DNA from: Wuchereria bancrofti
Taxonomy: Eukaryota; Nematoda; Chromadorea; Rhabditida; Onchocercidae
Direction: 5' to 3'
DNA: 34,164 nt
Assembly: GCA_005281725.1 (NCBI GenBank)
Contig: SSBO01000012.1
Location: forward strand, 23,482,847 to 23,517,010
Made by a program: the position numbers and the translations under genes. The number at the start of each line of letters is the position of its first letter. Position 1 is the first letter of the stretch. Below, piece after piece: positions 12,876 through 22,315 of the stretch. A model generated the notes under the pieces. The model saw nothing but the letters and a program-made list of their open reading frames with translations, did no database searches and had not been told where the DNA came from.

Positions 12876-13105
12876 AATGTAAAAGTAAGCAAAGCATTCT
12901 GTTCTCTAAGGGCAAAAAGAATTTATTGCCTAAGAATTGATGAAGCAAAAGCATTGGGCAAAATCGAAGAAGCATGCATGGGTTGCACAAATGGAATGCG
13001 ACAAATCATTGTCACCGATCGAGACTGAACAATGAATGCCTTAGCCAAGTTAATATCCGAAATTGAGTAGTCTCGCTTCATCTTTTTCATTTCATTATCA
13101 TACAA
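12876..13105. other. Balanced-composition island, possible small gene or exon
   Basis: Bases 12931-13080 are about 41% G+C (61 of 150 by hand count), against about a fifth around them. An open frame on the - strand runs from a Met at 13105 to a stop at 12923-12925 (60 aa), with further Met residues before a KRDYSISDIN stretch. Its TAA stop lies inside AATAAA (TTTATT on +, 12922-12927), so it could be a terminal exon with its poly(A) signal. On the + strand a frame without an early Met is also open at 12876-13027. I recognise no family in either. The TG satellite begins immediately to the right. Confidence 0.3.
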
Positions 13106-14017
13106 ATGTATTTATGTATACGTATATCTATGTGTATGTGTATGTATGTGGGCATTTGAGTATGTGTATATATGTGCATGTGTATGATGTAAGTATGTAA
13201 GCATGTATGTATATTATGTATGTGGGCATTTGAGTATGTGTATATATGTGCATGTGTGTGATGTAAGCATGTATGTATATTATGTATGTGGGCATTTGAG
13301 TATGTGTATATATGTGCATGTGTGTGATGTAAGTATGTAAGCATGTATGTATATTATGTATGTGAGTATGTCTGTGTGTACAGATGTATTTATATATACG
13401 TATATGTATGATGTATGTGTATGTCTTTGTATGCGTGTATGTGTATGTATGTGGGTATTTGAGTATTGTATATATGTGCATGTTTATGCGTATGATGTAA
13501 GTATATAAGCATGTGTGTATGTGAGTATGTCTGTGTGTACAGATGTATTTATATATACGTATATGTATGTCTCTGTGTATGCATGTATGTGTATGTATGT
13601 GGGCATTTGAGTATGTGCATGTGTATGATGTAAGTATGCCAGCATGTATGTGTATTATGTATGTGAGTATGTCTGTATTTATGTATACGTATATGTATGT
13701 CTGTGTGTATGCTTGCATGTGTGTATTTATATATACGTATATGTATGTCTCTGTGTATGCATGTATGTGGGCATTTGAGTATGTGTATATATGTGTATGT
13801 GTATGATGTAAGTATGCCAGCATGTATGTGTATTATGTATGTGAGTATGTCTGTATTTATGTATACGTATACGTATATGTATGTCTGTGTGTATGCGTGT
13901 ATGTGTGTATTTATATATACGTATATGTATGATGTATGTGTATGATGTAAGTATGTAAACACGTGTGTGAATTGTATGTGTATATGCGAGTATGTCTGTA
14001 TGTGTATGTGTGTATGT
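13104..14017. repeat. TG/TATG-rich mosaic minisatellite
   Basis: About 900 bp built from TATG, TGTG and TGTATG words arranged in longer mosaic units. A GGGCATTTGAGTATG landmark recurs at 13150, 13224 and 13290 (spacings 74 and 66 bp) and again, sometimes altered, near 13450, 13600 and 13768. The palindromic core ATATACGTATAT or TATACGTATA recurs at about 13392, 13550, 13682, 13730, 13862 and 13915. Alternating purine-pyrimidine sequence of this kind can adopt Z-DNA. The long open frames here are by-products of the repeat: His/Tyr/Thr/Ile-rich on -, Tyr/Val/Met/Cys-rich on +. Confidence 0.95.
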
Positions 14018-15668
14018 AGGAAAATTAATTTAAATCGTAGAAAAAAAATATGCAACAAAATGAAAATGAAAAAAGATTCAAATTTCAAATAGAAGAAAAC
14101 ATTTCATTGTTTATCCCACAAATAAACTCAACAAAGTCTAACATTTTGAAAAAAAAAAAAAAAATTCGTTGTATAAATTTAATGAAAATAAAATTTGCAA
14201 GTTTAAGTTTTTTTTTTTAAATTTCACAGTTTTAATATTTTCATTTTTTTTTTCGTCAATTGCAAAAATGCAATTGTTAACAGTTAGTATATTATATATT
14301 AGCTTTGATGCTAAATTTAATGAATATTTACAAAAAAAATTTTACAAATTTAAATTTGTAAAATTTGTACGAAAAGTTCGGTTAAGCAAACAAATTAAAT
14401 GCATAAAAAATTTGATTCCTTTTTTTTTCTCTAACATCAAATTTTAACTGAAAATGTTTATTTCAAAAAAAAAAAAGAAAAAACGGCATTACAATAAATT
14501 TCTTTGAAATTAATCACTTATTTCAAAAATTTCAAAAATAAGAAACAATAGCAATCGTTAAAATTATATAAAAACTCTTCAAATTTTCCAAAATTTTCTT
14601 TTTCTGAGAATTTCAAATAATTTAATTGAAACAAAAAATATAAATAAAAAAATTTTATTAAGAATATGAATAATTTCACATTGGAAATTTTTTTTTTTTG
14701 ATTATACATTTTTTCATATTTTTAAAAATTTAAAAAAAAATTTAAATTTTTTTATATTTTTAAATCACTTTTTTGTCATTCGATGTAAAATTCATAAATA
14801 TGAAAATGGTCATTTTAAAAGGCAATTTTTTATAAAAAAAAAAACCTTTTTTAAATGATCGATAATTTCAATAAAAAAAAAAAAAAAAAAACAAATAGCA
14901 CACTCGTCGCCATTCAATTATATTTCAATTTTATTCAGATATTTTTTTCAAAAAAAAAAAAAGATCATTTAATTGGCAAATATTTGTGTAGCAAAAGAGG
15001 AACAAAGAGAGAGAGAGAGAGGGAGAAAGAAAGAAAGGAGAATAAAAAATGGTTGAAAATGAATCTTTAAAAAAAATGATAAAGGGAAGTTCAATTCATT
15101 TTTTTTCAATTCCATTTTAATTTTTATTCTTAAATCATTTGATAGCTAATTTTTATCTCTTCGTTTTCATTTTCTGTTATTACAAGGAGAAAATATTTTG
15201 ATGAGATTATGAATAGCAAACTAAATTGAAAAAATTGATTAAAAAAAATAAATAAATAAATAAAAATGAAAAGTGGAAAAAAATAAATTAACAAGATTTA
15301 AAAAAAAAATTTCCATGTAAGCCATTTTTTTTTAAGCAATTTAAAATTGTTATTATCATTTGATTGAGAAATTTATTAGCATGAATATTTTTCAATTACA
15401 GTAAGTAATGTGAAGTTTAAATTTAATTTTAATTTTACAATAAATATTTGCCGGAAAATTTTAAATCTATCAAAAATTTAGCAATAGAATTTACATTATA
15501 GTTTCGGAAACAAATTTTGATATTAGCTTTTATAGTTAAACTGATAATTTTGAACTGATAATTTAGGAAAACTGATTTTTCAGCAATTTGAAATTGTTAT
15601 TATCATTTGATTGATAAATTTATTAGCATGGATATTTTTCAATTACATTTTTTTTTCAATTTTCTGAC
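14018..15668. other. AT-rich intergenic stretch
   Basis: No gene is seen. The region has many A and T runs, a GA tract near 15007-15040, and one spaced duplication: the segment starting AGCAATTT at 15335 recurs at 15582 (247 bp apart), sharing about 65 bp that include TTTATTAGCATG. Confidence 0.6.
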
Positions 15669-16142
15669 AAATTCATATTTTAATTTTGTTATTAAAATTT
15701 TTCAAAAAATCATTTATAATTATAAATCTAAATTTATATATATATTAAATTAATAAGTTTAGTGTACTTATTGCGAATTTGTAATGCATTACGATAATTC
15801 TAATAAATTCATATTTCAATTTTGTTATTAAAATTTTTCAAAAAATTATTTATAATTATAAATCTAAATTTTTATATATTAAATTAATAAGTTTAGTATA
15901 CTTATTGCGAATTTGTAATGCATTACGATAATTCTCATAAATTCATATTTTAATTTTGTTATTAAAATTTTTCAAAAAATCATTTATAAATACAAATCTA
16001 AATTTATATATATATTAAATTAATAAGTTTAGTGTACTTATTGCGAATTTGTAATGCATTACGATAATTCACATAAATTCATATTTTAATTTTGTTATTA
16101 AAATTTTTCAAAAAATCATTTATAAATACAAATCTAAATTTG
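15669..16142. repeat. ~135-bp tandem repeat, 3.5 copies, just upstream of the BAR gene
   Basis: Units starting AAATTCATAT at 15669, 15805, 15939 and 16075 give spacings of 136, 134 and 136 bp. Each full unit contains ATTGCGAATTTGTAATGCAT followed by TACGATAATTC. The fourth copy is truncated and the array ends about 73 bp before the start codon of the BAR-domain gene. It therefore sits where a promoter would be expected, but no function is shown. Confidence 0.9.
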
Positions 16143-16214
16143 ATAACAATTCATTGTTAACTGATCACTGATTGTAAATTGGTTTAAACAAAAAAGAAAA
16201 AAAAAAAAAAAGGA

Positions 16215-19200
16215 ATGGAAGAATCTGGAATATCTTCTTCTGCTATTAGTGATGATGAATCTGAGAAGAGGAAAAAACGTGGACCAGTTGGAAAGCTTCT
16301 CTTTAAGGTTCATTCTATTTTCTAATTTAAATCATTTCTTTAAAAAAAAAAAAAAAAAAAAAAAAGGAGAGAGACAGAGAGAAAGAGAAAAAGTGCAAAA
16401 AAAAATATTAAAATTGTTAGATTTGAATCAATAAACGTTATTTGATTAATGAAACAAATTTTATTCGTATATTTTAATTTTGTTAAGATTTATAAAAGAC
16501 AAGAAATGAGGAAGAGAATAAATGAAATGAAAAAATGATCAAAGATTAATCACTGGATATATATTAAAATGTGATATTTTAAAATGATATCTTAAAAAAG
16601 AAATAAAATAAAAGGGACTATTACTTTTTTATATTTTTATTAATTTTAATTTATTAATTTTCATTTTTTTTTTGTTGTTAATTTATTTTATTAAATTTAA
16701 AATATTTGAAAGATTAATGAATGCATATGTTTTTTTTNTTTTTTTTAATTAACTAATATTAATAATTTAATGGAAATTTGAGAGATTCCTTTTTTGTCAA
16801 TTTGTTTACTTTTTTTTTTGAATAAATTAATAAATTTATTTTAGGTAGGTGAACGGATGGGAATTGTTGAGCAGACACGTTTAGCACCTGAATTTGTTGC
16901 TGAAATTGAAAAATATTACAAGTTGGTTATGAAGATCCATTAAATTACTTATAAATTTTGTTATTATTGAACTGAAAAATAAAAATAGAAAAATTTTTAA
17001 AAATGAAATTTCATCAACGANACTTATGAATTTTGTTATTGTTGAACTGAAAAATAAAAATAGAAAAATTTTTAAAAATGAAATTTCATCAACGATCTTT
17101 TTTTATTTGTTGAAAAATAAAACAAATAAATTGAAAATTTTTCAATTATTACTTTTTTTTTTGGATGGATAAACACTTTTAAATGAAAAACTAATTATTA
17201 ATTAATTATATTGGTATATTAATTAGTATATGTCAAATTTGGTTATAATTCATAAATTACCTCAATTTTATCACTTTCAAATTCATTGTTTTATTGAAAA
17301 ATGAACAATTTCTCATTTGTTATTATCAATTAATCATATTTATTGATTTATTTTGACTTTAAAATTTAATAATTTTTAAAAAAAAGAGAAAGAGAGAGAA
17401 AGAGAGAAAGAAAAATGATACTTTTACAGATATCAGGAAGATGTAGATAAGTTAGTTGATCGATTAGAAATTGTCTTGCAAAATGATGAAACAGTTTTAC
17501 GGAGTGGAAACATTGAATGTGGTGAGAAAACGGATCCGTATGAAATATTCGCTCAAAATATTAATGCTTCTCGATCATTTCATCCGGAAAATGCCCAGGT
17601 AATCGGAAAGAAATCCGGAAAATTAAGCTATAATTTGTTATTTCATCCGTTTCAATACGGTTTATGAGTGTTAAAAGAAAAAAAAATGTTTCTTTTGAAC
17701 ATTAATTTTCAAAATTGAAGTTAGTACGGAATAATATCAATCAATGTGATAATTAATTATTGAACTTAATTTATTTGTTGATCATTTCATCCGGAAAATG
17801 CCCAGGTAATCGGAAAGAAATCCGGAAAATTAAGCTATAATTTGTTATTTCTTCCGTTTCAACGCGGTTTATGAGTGTTAAAAGAAAAAAAAATGTTTTA
17901 TTTAAACATTAATTTTCAAAACTGAAGTTAGTACGGAATAATATTAATCAATGTGATAATTAATTACTGAATTTAACTTATTCATTGATCATTTCATCCG
18001 GAAAATACTCGGGTAATCGGAAAAAATCCAGAAAATTAAGCTGTAATTCGTTAAAAACTTTCTTTTCATTCGTTTCAAATTTAAAGTTAAGAGAAATCAA
18101 TGTGATAATTAATTATTGAACTTAATTTATTTTTATTATTAGTATTAAATTAAATACTTTCATTACAAGCATTTTTTTAAATAATTATTAAAAATTACAA
18201 ATATGTATAATTTATTTTTTTGATTTATCAAATTGAATGATTATTACTTATTCATCCATTAAATTCAATTTTAACAAAATGTAATTTTATTTATATGCTA
18301 ATATTAGAATGACAAAAAAGATTTAATTAAAAATTTTACATTAATAATTATTAATTGTAACTTATTTTTAGGTTGCATTAACTGAAGCTGAAGCAGTTGT
18401 GAAACGTTTAGCAATAATGAATCGAGAAATGCAAACTAAAGGTTTCAAATAATACTATTATTTTCAACAATTTTTACTTCTTTTTTTTTCTTTTAAATAG
18501 TTATTAAATTTATTTGAAATTTTAATTAAAATTTACTTCAATGTATTTGATGTAATATTTTAGCTAATTAATATGATAAGCTTTCTTTCTTTTTTTTTTT
18601 TTTAGTACATTTTAAAATTTTTATTTCTGGAAAATTATGCAAACTATTATTTGGATCAAAATGTTGGATATAGTTAAATTAAAGTTAAAGTTTGATAAAG
18701 TAAAATTTGTAGAATTTATCAAATTAAATGATTTTTGATTATTTTATACTTTGTAAGTTATTTGTATAATTTGTAATTAAAGAACAATTTTTTTCGAATA
18801 ATTTGTAAATTATTTGTATAATTTGTAATTAATTTATCAAATTAAATGATTTTTGATTATTTTACACTTTTTAAATTATTTGTATAATTTGTAATTAAAG
18901 GACAATTTTTTTCGAATACTTTTTAAATTATTTGTATAATTTGTAATTAATTTATCAAATTAAATGATTTTTGATTATTTTATACTTTGTAAATTATTTG
19001 TATATTCTGTAATTAATTTATCAAATTAAATGATTTTTGATTATTTTATACTTTGTAAATTATTTGTAAAATTATTTGTATAATTTATAATTAAGGATAA
19101 TTTTTTTTTTTTTTTGCTGAAAATTTTAATTTTTTCGGTCGTCGATCAATTCGTAAAATGCGACGATTCGTGACACAAGAACAATTAGCAATGATTGAAG

Positions 19201-20013
19201 CACAAAAAAAATTGATGCAAGCACGCGATACGATGGATGCAGCAAGACATGAAGTTTTTATATTGTCATCAAATTTTCATTTTAAATCTTTTCGTCACTA
19301 ATTAAATTTATTCACAATTAATAGAATTAAACATTTTAAGAATAAATTTTTCCTTTTTTTATTTTTTGTTTAATATTTTATTTTAAATAAACTTTTTTTT
19401 TTTTTTAAATTTGTTATAATAAAAAAGATTTTTTTGGCTTTATATTTATTGAGAAAAGCTTAAACAAGCACGAACAACTGAAATGGTCGAAGAAAAAGGA
19501 AAATTCTATGAACGGATGGTAAGAGAATTTGATCAACAAGCTGCCCGAGTTGCAGCATTTCCCGAACATTTACCCACGGATAAAGAGGAACATCAGAAGG
19601 AATTATTTGATGTATGTTTTAACCATTAGAAAAGACCTATTTGTCAGTTTTTGTTTCATTTTTGAAATTCAATAAAATTTAAATTATTCATTTTTTCTTT
19701 TTTTAAATTGAAGGTGATTATTAGTTATAGCAATTATTTTCTTTTTTCTTCCAAAAATTTTTGATAAAATTAATGAATGAATGTTAATTATTTCATCACC
19801 TATTTACTTGTTTATTGTTATTATTTAAAATTAAATTTTTTAAAATTTAATATTTCAGTTTATTTATTTCAAAATAATATTTACTACATTTGTTTTTAGT
19901 ATTTTGAAACGCTTGGAAATTTTCATCAAAATGCAAATTTATTGCTTGAAGAACATTTGCCACTAATGAAAATACCTTCACCAGGATCAATTGCAAATGT
20001 TGGCCAGCAATAA
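16215..20013 (+). CDS. Endophilin-like BAR-domain protein, no SH3 domain
   Basis: Seven exons: 16215-16307, 16845-16921, 17430-17598, 18372-18441, 19138-19253, 19459-19611 and 19900-20013. They join in frame to 263 aa. Residues 1-26 are acidic then basic (ESEKRKKRGPVGK). Residues 27-45 (KLLFKVGERMGIVEQTRL) match the start of an endophilin/amphiphysin-type BAR domain. The helices continue through KLVDRLEIVLQND, ALTEAEAVVKRL, IRKMRRFVTQEQLAMIEAQ and ARHELKQARTTEMVEEKG to YFETLGNFHQNANLLLEEHL. Known of the family: BAR dimers sense and bend membranes in endocytosis and organelle shaping. The protein ends at IANVGQQ, with no SH3 domain. The start is the first in-frame Met after an A-rich leader. 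Oddities: the intron 4 3' end reads CG, intron 5 has a weak acceptor (TTGAGAAAAG), and intron 3 carries copies of the exon 3 boundary. The exact orthologue is uncertain. Confidence 0.85.
16308..16844 (+). other. Intron 1 of BAR gene
   Basis: Begins GTTCAT after codon 31 and ends TTATTTTAG, phase 0. It contains a long A run and GA tract (about 16340-16395) and an ambiguous base N at 16738 inside a T run. No other feature is seen. Confidence 0.8.
16947..17096. repeat. 75-bp tandem duplication with N at the junction
   Basis: The segment starting ACTTAT at 16947 is repeated at 17022 with few changes, and an ambiguous base at 17021 lies exactly between the copies. It is in intron 2 of the BAR gene. 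The N at the join suggests an assembly artefact, such as overlapping contig ends or two haplotypes placed side by side, as much as a real duplication. Confidence 0.85.
17573..18119 (+). repeat. 207-bp tandem duplication including an exon/intron boundary
   Basis: Copies start at 17573, 17780 and 17987, each exactly 207 bp apart. The first contains the last 26 nt of exon 3 and its donor (CCCAG|GTAATCGG, junction after 17598). The second keeps the same exon end and donor (junction after 17805). The third reads CTCGG|GTAATCGG (junction after 18012) and has lost internal sequence. Use of a downstream donor would include an in-frame TGA at 17665-17667, giving a shortened protein, so only the first donor is expected to be productive. 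Confidence 0.95.
18715..19100. repeat. AT-rich tandem repeat in intron 4 of BAR gene
   Basis: The block TTTATCAAATTAAATGATTT occurs at 18715, 18833, 18951 and 19017 (spacings 118, 118 and 66 bp). It is followed by TTGTAAATTATTTGTATAAT-type segments. The last unit is shortened. It lies just before the unusual 3' end of intron 4. Confidence 0.9.
19131..19139 (+). other. Unusual intron 3' end (CG in place of AG) in BAR gene
   Basis: Exon 4 must end AAAG|GTTTCA after 18441, in phase 1. Homology to BAR proteins requires exon 5 to contain KMRRFVTQEQ, and the only T-rich 3' end in the right phase is TTTTTCG|GTCGTCGA, with exon 5 starting at 19138. No AG occurs between about 19094 and 19176. Either the base at 19136 is an error or variant for a normal CAG, or the intron uses a non-AG acceptor. 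Confidence 0.6.
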
Positions 20014-20036
20014 ACAATATTTGTTCATTATTTTTG

Positions 20037-20042
20037 AATAAA
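20037..20042 (+). terminator. Poly(A) signal of BAR gene
   Basis: AATAAA lies 24 nt past the TAA stop of the BAR-domain gene, followed by T-rich sequence. That gives a short 3' UTR typical of nematodes. Confidence 0.65.
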
Positions 20043-22315
20043 TTTATATTTTTATTCATTGTGTCAATTTGCGCCACATTCTGTCAATTTGCGCCGCACA
20101 TATTTATAATTGAAATATTTTAGGATGGAATTAATATTTTAGACAATTCTCAATAATTTTTATTTTTAGCAAATTTCATTATTAATCAAATATTTTGATA
20201 TTAAATTTATTCATATTTTAATATTTGAATAATTGTTTTATGATCAATATTTCACTTTTCTTTTTTAAATTTTGTCTTATATTTTAGTTTTTTTTTTATT
20301 CATTAATTATCAAAATTCTATTCAAAAAAAAATCTTTTTTTTTTCACTTTGCATTAATGAATTTATAAAATAATGCAAGCTGAAATAAAAGTAATATTTA
20401 ATTAATTTGATCCATTAGTTCAAGAGTTGAAAAAAAAAATGCGTCTAATTAAAGATAAAAGAATTTTACTTAAAATTTTGAAATTAAAAATGAAATTAGG
20501 TGTAGTATTCATTTCACTTCAGACTTATAATTTGTCGCCAAGTATAATTATTAATTTTAATTATTCTAGCAGGGAAATAAAAACAAAAAAATGTAACTTT
20601 TTTTGTGATGTGTTTCTTTTTTTTTTTATAGAACATTTTTACAAAATATTTTTCTTAAAAAAAAAAATTAAAAAAATATTTTTACTTGTCATACATTTAT
20701 TAGACATTGTTCGAAAGTTTTTTTTNTTTTTTTTCAATAAATAAATATTAATCCTATTGAAGCATATTTAATATGAAAATAATAATAATAATAATGAAAT
20801 TTTTACTAAAAAAAGACAAAATTAAAATTTCGTTTTTTTTTTTTTTTAAAGAAAGAAATAGAAAAAGAAGGATATAAAAGAATAATTTTTTCATTTTTCA
20901 AAAAAAAAAAAAACAATCCAAACTGATATCAAAATTTTTATTCATAAAAGAGAATTAATTTTTAGAGGGGAAAAAAGAAAATTAGAGCAAATCAATTAAT
21001 AATTTTATACTGCGAATAAATCTTTTATTTTATTTTTCTTTTTTTCCACTTCTTTTTTCATTCACATTTAACTTCCATTTTTTAAGATAATTAACAAAGA
21101 TAGAGAGAGAGAGGGAGAAAAGAGAGAGAGAGAGAAAAAAGCTACAATTAAACAAGATGGATTTTCTTTGTTTATTTTTTTTCGACTTGTTTATTTGTTT
21201 TTTTTCTCTCTCTCTCTCTTTTGTCCACCTCAAATTCGTTTTATCTTCTAGTATAACGAGATAAAAATTAGGAATAATATGAAATAACGAGTTTTTAAAT
21301 GATTGTTTGATTTAAATTCTTCAACTTTGTCATCTATCTAATTTGTCATCGTTTCTTCTCCTTCTTCTCCTTCTTCTTCCAACAAACTAAATATTTGTAT
21401 CGGATGTCATAGCAAAACCGGAATATGCGTTCGACCGATTAATCCGTCTGTCATTAATGTCACCAATATCATTTGTTGTCACCACTACTACTACTACTCT
21501 AATACCGGTATAATTATCAGTGACAACTGGTACCATTCCTGTTGTTTCTTCACATATAAAAGTTGCCATATTGAATCAAAGATTTCATCATCATCATCAT
21601 CATTATTATTAAAATTATTTATTATCATTATTATGAGTATTAAATATTTAGCAAAGCCTTAATTATTATATCTTTCTATTTAATCCCTAATCAAATTGAC
21701 AAATTGACAAATTTTAAATTCGCTTAGTTAAAATGAGATTTATTAAATTAATTAGCATTTATTGTTATGTTTTTGTAGTTTGATGAATTAACTAACTTTT
21801 GCTGAATTAGCTAGCATTTTATTGTAATACTTTTTGAAAAATTCGTCCCTTTTTTTCTTTTTGAAAAAAATTTTTTACAAAATTTTTTCTTTCTTCTTAA
21901 AAAAAAATTTATAAAATTTTTGCATTTAACAGTTTAATATTATTGACTAAATAAGGATGGCATTATTTGGCTTATTTGATAATTTACTTAACTATTGCAT
22001 CAATAATCAATTTATTATGATAAATTTCAATATGAAAAAGATTATGTGTTAAATTTTTTTTTAACTTTATGTTAAAAAAAATTAATTCTTACTTTTTCTG
22101 ATTTGATCATTTCACATTTTGGTTTCTTTTCTCAAATCATTGAAAAAAATTTGTTATTTCAATATAATCTTTTTTTTTTTTTAATATATAATCAATATAA
22201 TTTTAATATATAAATTAGCAAAAGATAATTTAATCAATTTTATTCGATTATCAAATTTTCATTTCCGGTATTTTGGGACGACGATATTTCATTTCGATAA
22301 CTCAATCATATAATT
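20043..22315. other. Intergenic region between BAR and collagen genes
   Basis: A/T-rich. It contains a doubled TGTCAATTTGCGCC at 20062-20095, an N at 20726 in a T run, a GA tract at 21100-21140 facing a TC tract at 21206-21220, and a balanced-composition island at 21330-21570. No clear TATA box for the collagen gene was recognised. The 50 bp before its start codon (CCGGTATTTTGGGACGACG and onward) is more complex than its surroundings and may be promoter or leader. Confidence 0.6.
21330..21570. other. Balanced-composition island, possible small CDS
   Basis: Bases 21361-21540 are about 38% G+C (68 of 180 by hand count), close to the exons here and about double the flanks. On the - strand an open frame starts with ATG at 21569-21567, has an in-frame stop just upstream, and ends at 21387 (60 aa). 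It begins MATFICEETTGMVPVVTDNY and includes a run of six Val from a short GTA repeat. On the + strand a Cys-rich frame without an early Met is also open through the same bases (CIGCHSKTGICVRPINP, then a CCHHYYYYSNTG stretch). I recognise neither. It could be an unidentified small gene, a lone exon or an ncRNA. Confidence 0.3.

Noticed and set aside
13128..13823. 231-codon open frame on the - strand, His/Tyr/Thr-rich
   Set aside because: It lies wholly inside the TG/TATG satellite. Its composition is dictated by the repeat, overlapping frames on both strands are equally open, and no domain or splice structure is visible.
18589..18674. Alternative terminal exon after the T-run acceptor ending at 18605 (VHFKIFISGKLCKLLF then stop)
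   Set aside because: The acceptor is strong, but the peptide does not continue the BAR domain and is AT-driven. The exon 5 to 7 continuation fits the family far better. Could be a rare isoform.
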